Positions 48,206-57,687 of a stretch of 64,000 nucleotides of DNA are shown one piece after another; position 1 is the first letter of the stretch, and the number at the start of each line of letters is the position of its first letter. The DNA is from Streptomyces sp. SPB162. GTDB lineage: Bacteria > Actinomycetota > Actinomycetes > Streptomycetales > Streptomycetaceae. Below the pieces are notes generated by a model. It ran no database searches. It had not been told where the DNA came from and worked only from the letters and a program-made list of their open reading frames with translations. The position numbers were made by a program, and so were the translations under genes. The stretch spans positions 5,835,001-5,899,000 of the forward strand of contig NZ_JAQFII010000001.1 of the NCBI RefSeq assembly GCF_029504575.1. Reading direction: 5' to 3'.

Positions 48206-48940
48206 ATGTCGCCCTACGACCCGTCGGCCTTTCCACCCTTCGCCGTCACCGTCGACCTGGTCGTGCTCACGGTGCGGCAGCATGCCCTGTGCGCACTGGC
48301 CGTGCGCCGCGGCGAGCCGCCCTACCAGGGGCGCTGGGCGCTGCCCGGCGGGTTCGTCAGAGCGGACGAGGACCTGTCCCAGGCCGCGGCCCGCGAACTC
48401 GCGGAGGAGACCGGTCTGCGCGCCCAGAGCGGCGCCCATCTGGAACAGCTGGCCACGTACGGCGACCCGCACCGCGACCCCCGGATGCGGGTGGTCAGCG
48501 TCGCCCATCTCGTCCTGGCGCCCGATCTGCCCGCGCCGCGCGCGGGCGGCGACGCGCGCAGCGCCCGCTGGGCGCCGGTGGGCTCGCTGCTGGAGCAGGA
48601 CGGTTTCGACACCTCGGGCGAGGCCGCTCCGCTGGCCTTCGACCATGCGCGGATCCTCGCCGACGGGGTCGAGCGTGCCAGGTCGAAGATCGAGTACTCC
48701 TCGCTGGCGACGGCCTTCTGCCCACCCGAGTTCACCGTCGGTGAGCTGCGGCGGGTGTACGAGGCGGTGTGGGGCGTGGCCCTCGATCCCCGCAACTTCC
48801 ACCGCAAGGTGACGGGCACCGTCGGCTTCCTCGTGCCGACCGGGGGGACGACGACCCGTCAGGGCGGCCGTCCGGCCCAGCTGTTCCAGGCCGGAGGGGC
48901 GGCTCTGCTTAATCCGCCCATGTTGCGACCAGAGGTCTGA
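48206..48940 (+). CDS. NUDIX-domain transcriptional regulator, NrtR-like
   Basis: This 244-residue protein joins a NUDIX domain (residues about 10-140) to a C-terminal winged helix (about 165-230). The Nudix box is GGFVRADEDLSQAAARELAEETGL with the catalytic glutamates in place. The C-terminal part FTVGELRRVYEAVWGVALDPRNFHRKV is typical of NrtR-type regulators, which sense ADP-ribose or related nucleotides and control NAD or sugar genes. Its target genes are not evident here; it may at least control itself through the inverted repeat at its promoter. Confidence 0.86.
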   Translation: MSPYDPSAFPPFAVTVDLVVLTVRQHALCALAVRRGEPPYQGRWALPGGFVRADEDLSQAAARELAEETGLRAQSGAHLEQLATYGDPHRDPRMRVVSVAHLVLAPDLPAPRAGGDARSARWAPVGSLLEQDGFDTSGEAAPLAFDHARILADGVERARSKIEYSSLATAFCPPEFTVGELRRVYEAVWGVALDPRNFHRKVTGTVGFLVPTGGTTTRQGGRPAQLFQAGGAALLNPPMLRPEV

Positions 48941-48962
48941 TTTCGGGCGTTATGGTGCAAGG

Positions 48963-50693
48963 GTGATCCAGGCCATCGGATTGACCAGCATGCCCCGCCG
49001 TAACGGTCCGCCCGCGGTCGACGACCTCACCTTCGAGGTCCGCCCCGGGCAGGTCACCGGCCTGCTCGGAGCACCCGGCGCGGGAAAATCGACCACGCTG
49101 CGCCTGATGCTCGAACTCGAGGCGGGCCGGGGCGTCACCCTTTTCGACGGCGCCCCGCTGCACAAGGTCCGGCACCCCAACCGCGAGGTCGGCATCCTGC
49201 TCGGCGACGTGCCGGGTCATCCCGGGCGTACCGCGCGCGGCCATCTCCGTATGCTCACCGCCGCGCTCGGCGTGCCGGTGGAGCGGGCCGACGAAGTGCT
49301 CGACATCGTCGGCCTCACCGGCCTCGCGGACCAGCGGCTGAGCACCTACTCGCTGGGCATGGACCGGCGGCTCGGCCTCGGCGCGGCGCTGCTGGCCGAA
49401 CCGCGCACCCTCTTCCTGGACGAACCCTCGTTCGGCCTGACGCCCCGTGAAGCCGCCTGGGTGCACGCGCTGCTGCGGGCCTACGCGGCCGACGGCGGAG
49501 CCGTCCTGGTCACCGGGCGCGATGCCAAGGCGATGGCCAGGACGTCCGACCGGGTGGTCTCGATCGAAGGCGGCCGGCTCGTGGCGGACCAGTCCGCCGA
49601 GGAGTTCACCCGCACCCGGCTGCGCCCGCACGTGGCCGTCCACTCCCCGCACGCCCAGCGCCTCGCCGGTGTGCTGACCGAAAGCGGCACCGAGATCGCC
49701 TCGGCCGCGGGCAGCCGCCTGGTCATCTTCGGCACCACCTCCGCGCACATCGGGGAGATCGCCTACCGGAACGGGATCCTGCTCCACCGGCTGAGCGACG
49801 AGGTCGCCGACCTCGGCCCGGTCGCCGCGCTGGGCCGCGCCGACGGCCGCGATCCCACCGCGCGCCCCCCGAGGGCCGAGGGGCCGCCCGCCCGGGTTCC
49901 CGCTCCGTCCCGGCCGGCCGTCGCGCCGGCCACTCCCGCGCAGCCGCTGCGGTATGAACTGCTGCGGCTCGGTGGCATCCACACCCCGTGGTGGATCGCC
50001 GCGCTCTCGCTGCTGGCCTCGGTGGCCGGCGCCCTGGTGCTCTCGCGCACCGGGGAGGCGTCGGCGCTGTCGATGATGTCCGGCTGGGTACGTCAGCTGC
50101 CACTGCCCCCCGCCGCGCTGGGCGCCGGTCTGCTGGGCGCGCTCGCCTACGGACAGGAGTTCCGCTACCCGGCCCTGGCGCCGGCCCAGGTCCCGGTGCC
50201 CCGGCGGCTGCGGCTGCTCGCCGCCAAGCTGCTGGTGGCCGGCACCGCCGCGCTGCTGATCGCGGCCGCGGCCGCGGTGCTCGACACCGTCGTGCTCCGG
50301 GCGGTCCTGGGACCCGACGCGGTCCCACTGCCCACCGAACGGCCCGCGCAGGCGGTCGCCTGGGCGGCGCTGGCCGTCGGCTGCGCCTGGGCCGGGCTGC
50401 TGGCAGCCGGGCTCTTCCGCACCACCGCGCTGGGTATGGCGGCGGTGCTGGCGGTCCCGCTGATGGTGGCCCCCGCCGTGCGGCTGGCGGTCCGCAGCCG
50501 CCCGGGCAGCCACCTCATCGACGCCGCGGGGGCGCTGCTCAGCGTCCTCGGCGGCTGGCCCGGAGGCGTCGGCAGCACCGCGGCCGGGGTGACGGGAAAG
50601 GCCGTGCAACCGGTAGCCTGCGCCTTCGTGTTGTCGCTCACCGTGCTGCTCTGCGCCCACCTCGCAACGGTGTTGCGCGGCCGCGGACGTTGA
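48963..50693 (+). CDS. ABC transporter with fused ATPase and membrane domains
   Basis: This 576-residue protein starts with an ABC ATPase at about residues 1-215: Walker A GAPGAGKST, signature-like YSLGMDRRLGL and Walker B TLFLDEPSFGL. A Pro/Ala-rich linker (about 300-330) leads to a C-terminal part with about six membrane helices (for example WIAALSLLASVAGALVL, LLVAGTAALLIAAAAAVL, CAFVLSLTVLLCAHL). The signature motif is degenerate (SLGMD rather than LSGGQ). It would be an exporter half-transporter of the ABC-2 kind. It lies just before whiH; the substrate is unknown. Confidence 0.82.
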   Translation: MIQAIGLTSMPRRNGPPAVDDLTFEVRPGQVTGLLGAPGAGKSTTLRLMLELEAGRGVTLFDGAPLHKVRHPNREVGILLGDVPGHPGRTARGHLRMLTAALGVPVERADEVLDIVGLTGLADQRLSTYSLGMDRRLGLGAALLAEPRTLFLDEPSFGLTPREAAWVHALLRAYAADGGAVLVTGRDAKAMARTSDRVVSIEGGRLVADQSAEEFTRTRLRPHVAVHSPHAQRLAGVLTESGTEIASAAGSRLVIFGTTSAHIGEIAYRNGILLHRLSDEVADLGPVAALGRADGRDPTARPPRAEGPPARVPAPSRPAVAPATPAQPLRYELLRLGGIHTPWWIAALSLLASVAGALVLSRTGEASALSMMSGWVRQLPLPPAALGAGLLGALAYGQEFRYPALAPAQVPVPRRLRLLAAKLLVAGTAALLIAAAAAVLDTVVLRAVLGPDAVPLPTERPAQAVAWAALAVGCAWAGLLAAGLFRTTALGMAAVLAVPLMVAPAVRLAVRSRPGSHLIDAAGALLSVLGGWPGGVGSTAAGVTGKAVQPVACAFVLSLTVLLCAHLATVLRGRGR

Positions 50694-50823
50694 CGCCGCC
50701 CAACTCGCGGTCGGATAAACGGAACTGTCGCCGTGGCCTGTCCCGTAGGGCGTTTCGTTCCGATAAAGCGTCAATTATCAGGTGATGGGCGCTCACCCTT
50801 TCGTGTGCTTTTCAGCAAAGCCC

Positions 50824-50851
50824 TCAAGGCTCGCACCGGCATCGCCGACAA
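50824..50851 (+). promoter_or_regulatory. Possible sigma-WhiG-type promoter before whiH
   Basis: TCAA, a 16-base spacer and GCCGACAA match the WhiG consensus (TAAA, about 16 bases, GCCGATAA) at 3 of 4 and 7 of 8 positions. A second -10-like TCCGATAA lies at 50759-50766 but has no matching -35. In S. coelicolor whiH is known to depend on WhiG. Confidence 0.35.
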
Positions 50852-50858
50852 AGGATGC

Positions 50859-51752
50859 GTGAGTACCCTTGCGCACCCCCTGATGACCACGGCTCGTTCC
50901 GCCGACTCCAGCATCGGCCCGGCCGAGCTCGACCGCTACTCGTACGCCGACGCCTCAGGTGTCGACCGCCCCGGCCTGCCCTCCTGGGACGGCGCCGATT
51001 CGGACATGGGCCGGGTCGGCCGCCGGGCCGGCGGCAGCCGGGGCCGCGGGCTGCACGGCCAACTCGTCCAGCAGCTCGGCCAGATGATCGTCTCCGGCGA
51101 CCTGGGCGCCGACCGGCCGCTCGTCCCCGAGGAGATCGGCCAGCGTTTCGAGGTCTCCCGCACCGTGGTGCGCGAGTCCCTGCGCGTCCTGGAGGCCAAG
51201 GGCCTGGTCAGCGCCAGGCCGAACGTCGGGACCAGGGTCCGTCCGGTCGCCGACTGGAACCTGCTGGACCCCGACATCATCGAATGGCGGGCCTTCGGCC
51301 CGCAGCGCGACGACCAGCGCCGCGAACTGTTCGAGCTGCGCTGGACCATCGAGCCGCTCGCGGCCCGGCTCGCCGCCGGCCACGGCCGCGAGGACGTGCA
51401 GCAGCGCCTCGCCGACATGGTGGAGATCATGGGGCACGCCGCCGCCCAGGGGGACTCCCTGACGTTCTCCCGGGCGGACGCCGAGTTCCACTCCCTGCTC
51501 CTGCAGGTGGCGGGGAACCGGATGCTCGAGCACCTGGCCGGCATCGTCTCCTCCGCCCTGCACGTGTCGGGCGGCCCGATCACCGGCTGCGAGCGGCCCG
51601 GGGAGCCCGCCGTGGCCCTGCACCGGCGGATCGTCGAGGCGCTCGCGTCGGGCGACGGGGCCGGCGCCGAGGCCACGATGCGCCAGCTGCTCGCCGTGCA
51701 CACCGAGGTCGCCGCGACCGATCACGTCGTCCCGGCCCCGCGCGAGCACTGA
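50859..51752 (+). CDS. whiH: Sporulation regulator WhiH, GntR/FadR family
   Basis: WhiH is needed for sporulation septation in aerial hyphae of Streptomyces. This 297-residue protein has an N-terminal extension of about 65 residues, a winged helix at about 68-135 (LVPEEIGQRFEVSRTVVRESLRVLEAKGLVSARPNVGTRV) and a C-terminal FCD ligand-binding domain (FELRWTIEPLAARLAAG, DAEFHSLLLQVAGNRMLEHL). The assignment rests on family, length and its place directly before hrdB. GTG at 50859 follows AAGGA. The inverted repeat GATAA, eight bases, TTATC at 50762-50779 may be an operator. Confidence 0.86.
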   Translation: MSTLAHPLMTTARSADSSIGPAELDRYSYADASGVDRPGLPSWDGADSDMGRVGRRAGGSRGRGLHGQLVQQLGQMIVSGDLGADRPLVPEEIGQRFEVSRTVVRESLRVLEAKGLVSARPNVGTRVRPVADWNLLDPDIIEWRAFGPQRDDQRRELFELRWTIEPLAARLAAGHGREDVQQRLADMVEIMGHAAAQGDSLTFSRADAEFHSLLLQVAGNRMLEHLAGIVSSALHVSGGPITGCERPGEPAVALHRRIVEALASGDGAGAEATMRQLLAVHTEVAATDHVVPAPREH

Positions 51753-51767
51753 CCGTACGGCCGATCC

Positions 51768-51804
51768 GCCGCCGGCCCCGGACCACCGGTCCGGGGCCGG
51801 CGGC
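51768..51804. terminator. Terminator after whiH
   Basis: GCCGCCGGCCCCGGACC and GGTCCGGGGCCGGCGGC form a perfect 17-bp stem around a 3-base loop. There is no T-run. Confidence 0.8.
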
Positions 51805-51932
51805 AGCCCCTGTGCGAAGAGTGTCCCGCTATCGGATGAGTACCGTTGGTATGGGGTGTGACTCGGGCCACGTGGGCCGGGCGTAACGCTTGGCGAGGCA
51901 GCGCGATGACTTAAGAGGTGGTGGCCGCACGA

Positions 51933-51958
51933 GGAATAGCAGCGGGAGTTCTGACGCT
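51933..51958 (+). promoter_or_regulatory. Possible sigma-R-type promoter of hrdB
   Basis: GGAAT, an 18-base spacer and GCT resemble the sigma-R consensus (GGAAT, 18 bases, GTT) with one mismatch in the -10. In S. coelicolor one hrdB promoter is known to be sigma-R dependent, which makes the match more credible. Confidence 0.35.
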
Positions 51959-52010
51959 GTGTTCCTGGGCGGTTCCACCGAGTCGTTCCCATCGTTCCGA
52001 GAGGTTGTTC

Positions 52011-53564
<1,554 letters not shown>

Positions 53565-53587
53565 TCCTTCGCAATCCAGCGGATGCG

Positions 53588-53644
53588 GCCTCCGGTCCTA
53601 TGGATCACTCTGGGTTTCCAGAGGGATCCACAGGGTCAGGAGGC
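53588..53644 (+). promoter_or_regulatory. Long hairpin that covers the ribosome-binding site of the protease gene
   Basis: GCCTCC (53588-53593) pairs with GGAGGC (53639-53644), which contains the ribosome-binding site. The inner arms TGGATCACTCTGG and CCAGAGGGATCCA pair at 12 of 13 positions around GTTT, with CCT/AGG continuing the stem. It may end hrdB transcription, restrict translation of the protease, or both. Confidence 0.6.
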
Positions 53645-53647
53645 CGT

Positions 53648-54496
53648 ATGCGTTGTACGTTCCGGATGCTTTTCAACGGGTCGGCGATGGCGCTGGCGGT
53701 GCTGATCGCGCCACTGGCGGTTCCAGGAGCCGCCGCGAAGGCCGAGGCGGCGGTCATAGGGGGAGACCAGGTCGTCGCCGGGGAGCAGCCCTGGGCGGTG
53801 GCGCTGGCCAGTCGAAACCGGTTCGGACCGTCGAGATCGGGCCAGTTCTGCGGCGCGGCCGTGGTGTCCGCCTCGACCGTGATCACCGCGGCACACTGCT
53901 TCGGCCGGGGTGTGCTCGGCGGAAGCTGGCGGAACGTACGGGATCTGCGCATCATCGCCGACCGGACCGATCTGCGGAGCGGAGCAGGCCAGGAGATCAG
54001 GCTGCAGCAGGTCCGGATCAACCCGGGGTACGACCCGGTGACCAATGCGGGCGATGTGGCGGTCATCACACTGCAGAGCCCGCTGCCCGCGGATTCCGCC
54101 ATCGCGATGGCGGGGCCGGACGACTCCCGGGCCTACCGGGCGGGCTCGCCGGCCCGCGTGTACGGCTGGGGGGACACCACGGGGACCGGGGGGTACTCGT
54201 CCGTGCTGCGCTCGGCGGAGGTGGTGGTGCTCGCCGACGCGGTCTGTGAGCGGGCCTACCCGGGCACCGGGGAGGGCACGTACCTCCGCAGGACCATGCT
54301 GTGCGCGGGGGAGCCGCAGGGCGGCAGGGATGCCTGCCAGGGCGACAGCGGCGGGCCGCTGGTGGTCGGCGGCGAGCTGGTCGGCCTGGTCTCCTGGGGC
54401 ACCGGATGCGCCGAGGCGGGCCGTCCCGGGGTCTACACCCGGATCTCCTCGGTCAGTGCCTTGATCACCGGCGCACAGGACGCGCGGCACCGTTGA
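53648..54496 (+). CDS. Secreted trypsin-like serine protease (S1)
   Basis: This 282-residue protein has a signal peptide (about residues 1-35). The mature enzyme starts near VIGGDQVVAGEQPW, the usual activation-type N-terminus. The triad is His83 in ITAAHCF, Asp136 in AGDVAVI and Ser234 in CQGDSGGPL. Asp228 in GGRDACQGDSGG lies at the base of the specificity pocket and predicts cleavage after Arg or Lys. VSWGTGCAEAGRPGVYTRIS completes the fold. It follows hrdB behind a long hairpin that overlaps its ribosome-binding site. Confidence 0.92.
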   Translation: MRCTFRMLFNGSAMALAVLIAPLAVPGAAAKAEAAVIGGDQVVAGEQPWAVALASRNRFGPSRSGQFCGAAVVSASTVITAAHCFGRGVLGGSWRNVRDLRIIADRTDLRSGAGQEIRLQQVRINPGYDPVTNAGDVAVITLQSPLPADSAIAMAGPDDSRAYRAGSPARVYGWGDTTGTGGYSSVLRSAEVVVLADAVCERAYPGTGEGTYLRRTMLCAGEPQGGRDACQGDSGGPLVVGGELVGLVSWGTGCAEAGRPGVYTRISSVSALITGAQDARHR

Positions 54497-54511
54497 CGGG
54501 CCCCGGAAGGC

Positions 54512-54549
54512 CGACGGGCGGCCCGGCCCCAGCTGGGGTCCGGCCGCCC
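54512..54549. terminator. Terminator between protease and small zinc-type gene
   Basis: An inverted repeat of ACGGGCGGCC and GGCCGCCCGT with inner CCCCAG/CTGGGG lies between two convergent stops. Confidence 0.7.
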
Positions 54550-54580
54550 GTAGGTCCGAGCTCGTCGCAGATGCGATGTG

Positions 54581-54811
54581 TCAGTGCTCGTCCTCGACCG
54601 TTTGCGCCGGGGTGTCGGTGAGTCGGCCGGTTTCGTCCTGTATTTCCGCAGCGATCTTCTTGAGTTCGGGCTCGAACTTGCGCCCGTGGTGCGCGCAGAA
54701 GAGCAGTTCGCCGCCACTGATGAGGACGACGCGCAGGTATGCCTGGGCGCCGCAACGGTCGCAGCGGTCCGCTGCCGTCAGCGGGCTCGCGGGGGTCAGA
54801 ACTGTAGTCAC
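54581..54811 (-). CDS. Small cysteine-containing protein, DUF7455 type
   Basis: This 76-residue protein has CDRCGAQAYLRVVLISGGELLFCAHHGRKFEPEL, in which CxxC and CxHH could bind one zinc ion. The rest is a short helix and an acidic tail. Proteins of this kind are conserved between hrdB and parE in actinobacteria, but their role is unknown. The GTG start follows a GAGG ribosome-binding site and is divergent from parE. Confidence 0.82.
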   Translation of the reverse strand: MTTVLTPASPLTAADRCDRCGAQAYLRVVLISGGELLFCAHHGRKFEPELKKIAAEIQDETGRLTDTPAQTVEDEH

Positions 54812-55233
54812 GTCGCCTCTTCTCTAGCTCGACGAGCTGTCGTACCAGGGTCAACATCCAACCAGGCCGAAAACGTTCCCGCTCGTGGCTTTTCCTCGAA
54901 AGATGACTTCGAAGTGACTGGATGCTACCTGTTGGTAGCGGATTGGCCTCTGATGCGTTAGTTGTCGCTTTTGGGGCGCTTGTCCGATTGTGTCCGCCGA
55001 CTGGCTTGCCGGTTGTTGGTGAGGACGTGCCCGGAGCCTAAATGGTTCATGCCTCAATGTGAACGTGACATGTGTATCACTCAAATGAGGTATCGAACGC
55101 ACGATCGAAACAGGGCTACGCTGAGGCTCGGATACCGGGTCGCGGCACTACGGGCGCACCAGGTCTCGGTACCCTCTCACCGACACGGCCGAAGAAGTTT
55201 ACGGCCGAAGAACTTTATCGAGGAGCTGCCCGC
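54812..55233. other. Divergent control region between the DUF7455 gene and parE
   Basis: These 422 bases have no supportable gene. The region is less G+C-rich than its surroundings. It holds a LexA-like box at 55093 and a possible -10 element TACGCT at 55117-55122 for parE, with a long leader to the GTG at 55234. Short open frames in it lack ribosome-binding sites and normal codon bias. Confidence 0.6.
55093..55108. promoter_or_regulatory. Candidate LexA box upstream of parE
   Basis: TCGAACGCACGATCGA fits the 16-base actinobacterial SOS consensus at all but one position (A for T in the right half). It overlaps the expected -35 region of a possible promoter whose -10 is TACGCT at 55117. Confidence 0.5.
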
Positions 55234-57357
55234 GTGACCGCCGAAACATCCGTGCCGTCCTCCGCGCTGCTGACGGGCGCAGATCGCGACGGTTCCAACT
55301 ACACCGCGCGGCATCTGCTCGTCCTCGAGGGGCTGGAGGCGGTCCGCAAGCGCCCCGGCATGTACATCGGGTCGACCGACAGCCGCGGCCTCATGCACTG
55401 CGTGTGGGAGATCATCGACAACTCCGTCGACGAGGCCCTGGGCGGCCACTGCGACCGTATCGAGGTCTTCCTGCGCGCCGACTCCTCGGTCGAGGTCCGC
55501 GACAACGGCCGGGGCATCCCGGTCGACGTGGAACCCAAGACGGGGCTCTCCGGTGTCGAGGTCGTGATGACCAAGCTGCACGCCGGCGGCAAATTCGGCG
55601 GCGGCTCCTACGCAGCCTCCGGCGGTCTGCACGGCGTCGGCGCGTCCGTCGTCAACGCCCTGTCCGCCCGCCTCGACGTCGAGGTCGACCGCGGCGGCCA
55701 CACGCACGCCATCAGCTTCCGGCGCGGCGTCCCCGGCTCCTTCGCGGGAGCGGGCCCCGACTCCTCCTTCGACGCGTCGAGTGGCCTGAAGAAGACCAAG
55801 AAGGTCCCGAAGGCCAGGAACGGCACCCGCGTCCGCTACTGGTCGGACCGCCAGATCTTCCTCAAGGACGCGAAGATCTCGCTGGAGAACCTCCACCAGC
55901 GCGCCCGGCAGACGGCCTTCCTCGTGCCGGGCCTGACCATCCTCGTCCGTGACGAGCGGGACCTGGAGGGCGACGGCAAGGCGATCGAGGACGTCTTCCA
56001 CTACGACGGCGGCATCAGCGAGTTCTGCGAGTACCTCTCCCAGGACAAGCCGATCTGCGACGTCCTGCGGCTGACCGGCAGTGGCAGTTTCAAGGAGACC
56101 GTCCCGGTCCTGGACGACCGCGGCCACATGACGGCGACCGAGGTCACCCGCGAGCTGGGCGTCGACATCGCGATGCGTTGGGGCACCGGGTACGACACCG
56201 TGTCCCGCTCGTTCGTGAACATCATCGCCACCCCCAAGGGCGGCACCCACGTCACGGGCTTCGAGCGGGCCATCACCAAGACCGTCAACGAGGTGCTGCG
56301 CTCCTCGAAGCTGCTGCGCGTCGCCGAGGACGACGTCGTCAAGGACGACGCCATGGAGGGCCTGACGGCCGTCGTCACCGTACGACTGGCCGAGCCGCAG
56401 TTCGAGGGTCAGACCAAGGAGGTTCTCGGCACCTCGGCCGCCAACCGCATCGTGGCCAATGTCGTGGCCAAGGAGCTCAAGGAGTTCCTGACCTCCGCCA
56501 AGCGCGACACGAAGCTGCAGGCGCGGGCGGTGCTGGAGAAGACCGTCGCCGCCGCGCGCACCCGCATCGCGGCCCGCCAGCACAAGGACGCGCAGCGCCG
56601 GAAGACGGCGCTGGAGACCTCCTCGCTGCCGGCGAAGCTCGCGGACTGCCGCAGTGACGACGTGGACCGCACCGAGCTGTTCATCGTCGAGGGCGACTCG
56701 GCGCTCGGCACCGCCAAGGTCGCCAGGAACTCGGAGTTCCAGGCGCTGCTGCCGATCCGCGGCAAGATCCTCAACGTCCAGAAGTCGTCGGTCTCGGACA
56801 TGCTGAAGAACGCCGAGTGCGGTGCGATCATCCAGGTGATAGGGGCCGGGTCCGGCCGCACGTTCGACATCGACGCGGCCCGCTACGGCAAGGTGATCTT
56901 CCTCGCCGACGCCGACGTCGACGGCGCGCACATCCGGTGTCTGCTGCTCACGCTCTTCCAGCGCTACATGCGTCCGATGGTCGAGCAGGGCAGGGTCTTC
57001 TCGGCCGTGCCCCCGCTGCACCGCGTGGAGCTCGTCCAGCCCAAGAAGGGGCAGGACAAGTACATCTACACCTACTCGGACAGCGAGTTGCGCCGGACGC
57101 TGCTCGACCTGCAGCGCCGGAACGTCCGCTACAAGGACGGCATCCAGCGCTACAAGGGCCTCGGCGAGATGGACGCCAACCAGCTCGCGGAGACCACGAT
57201 GGACCCGCGCCACCGCACCCTGCGCCGGATCAACATCAGCGACCTCGAAGCCGCGGAGCAGGCGTTCGACCTGCTCATGGGCAACGAGGTCGCACCGCGC
57301 AAGGAGTTCATCACCAACTCGGCGGCAACCCTCGACCGGTCCCGCATCGACGTCTAG
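55234..57357 (+). CDS. parE: DNA topoisomerase IV (gyrase-B-type) subunit B
   Basis: This 707-residue GHKL ATPase subunit forms a type II topoisomerase with ParC and separates replicated chromosomes. ATPase motifs are EIIDNSVDEALGG, VRDNGRGIPVD and GGLHGVGASVVNALS. The Toprim part has IVEGDSALGTA and ADADVDGAHIRCLLL. IQRYKGLGEMDANQLAETTMDP near the C-terminus is the gyrase B tail. The place beside hrdB, away from dnaA-recF-gyrB, supports ParE rather than GyrB. GTG at 55234 follows AGGAG. The stop codon is the first part of a long hairpin. Confidence 0.94.
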   Translation: MTAETSVPSSALLTGADRDGSNYTARHLLVLEGLEAVRKRPGMYIGSTDSRGLMHCVWEIIDNSVDEALGGHCDRIEVFLRADSSVEVRDNGRGIPVDVEPKTGLSGVEVVMTKLHAGGKFGGGSYAASGGLHGVGASVVNALSARLDVEVDRGGHTHAISFRRGVPGSFAGAGPDSSFDASSGLKKTKKVPKARNGTRVRYWSDRQIFLKDAKISLENLHQRARQTAFLVPGLTILVRDERDLEGDGKAIEDVFHYDGGISEFCEYLSQDKPICDVLRLTGSGSFKETVPVLDDRGHMTATEVTRELGVDIAMRWGTGYDTVSRSFVNIIATPKGGTHVTGFERAITKTVNEVLRSSKLLRVAEDDVVKDDAMEGLTAVVTVRLAEPQFEGQTKEVLGTSAANRIVANVVAKELKEFLTSAKRDTKLQARAVLEKTVAAARTRIAARQHKDAQRRKTALETSSLPAKLADCRSDDVDRTELFIVEGDSALGTAKVARNSEFQALLPIRGKILNVQKSSVSDMLKNAECGAIIQVIGAGSGRTFDIDAARYGKVIFLADADVDGAHIRCLLLTLFQRYMRPMVEQGRVFSAVPPLHRVELVQPKKGQDKYIYTYSDSELRRTLLDLQRRNVRYKDGIQRYKGLGEMDANQLAETTMDPRHRTLRRINISDLEAAEQAFDLLMGNEVAPRKEFITNSAATLDRSRIDV

Positions 57358-57516
57358 TGCTCTGACCGGAAGGGTTTGCCTGGTTCGCGGCGTCCGGCGT
57401 GGTGCGTCGCACGGCGGAGGGTCATCCTCGTACCGGGCGTACTCGGACGACTGCGACAACGCAGCGAGGTGCCGTGTCGGGCGTCGCGAACCGGTGAACC
57501 TTTCCGGCCAGAGCAC
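57357..57516 (+). repeat. Long imperfect inverted repeat (51-pair hairpin) after parE
   Basis: Bases 57357-57410 pair with 57464-57516: I count 41 Watson-Crick pairs, 10 G-T pairs, two mismatches and one bulge, around a loop of 53 bases. Ten of the eleven transition-type differences are G-U wobbles in the + strand RNA, so pairing is kept on that strand. The outer ends are GTGCTCTGACCGGAA and TTCCGGCCAGAGCAC. It may be a terminator-like RNA, a structured RNA or an old mobile repeat. Confidence 0.75.
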
Positions 57517-57687
57517 CAGACCCCCTGGTCGGCCCGTTGGACATGCCCTCCGTCAACGGCGGTGGGCATGCCCGGCGGGCCGGCATCACCTGATGGGGTG
57601 AACGTTTCCGCTTGAGGGCACCGGATCTTCGCATTTTGTCCATGCTTGGGCGCACGGCCGACCGGCCTGTGAAGCGAGGAGAGTTCG
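57358..57687. other. Structured gap between parE and the DUF485 gene
   Basis: These 330 bases contain no gene that I can support. They hold the long hairpin, a second hairpin at 57528-57584 (17 Watson-Crick pairs, 3 G-T pairs, one mismatch) and a direct repeat of GGTGAACCTTTCCG (57493) as GGTGAACGTTTCCG (57597). Confidence 0.7.

Noticed and set aside
54962-55237. A 91-codon + strand open frame before parE
   Set aside because: It has no ribosome-binding site, mixed codon usage and a Cys/Arg-rich product without family pattern. It overlaps the likely parE promoter.
57376-57615. A 79-codon open frame in the gap after parE
   Set aside because: It lies across the long hairpin, and its codon pattern follows the inverted repeat rather than a protein. 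No start signal precedes it.
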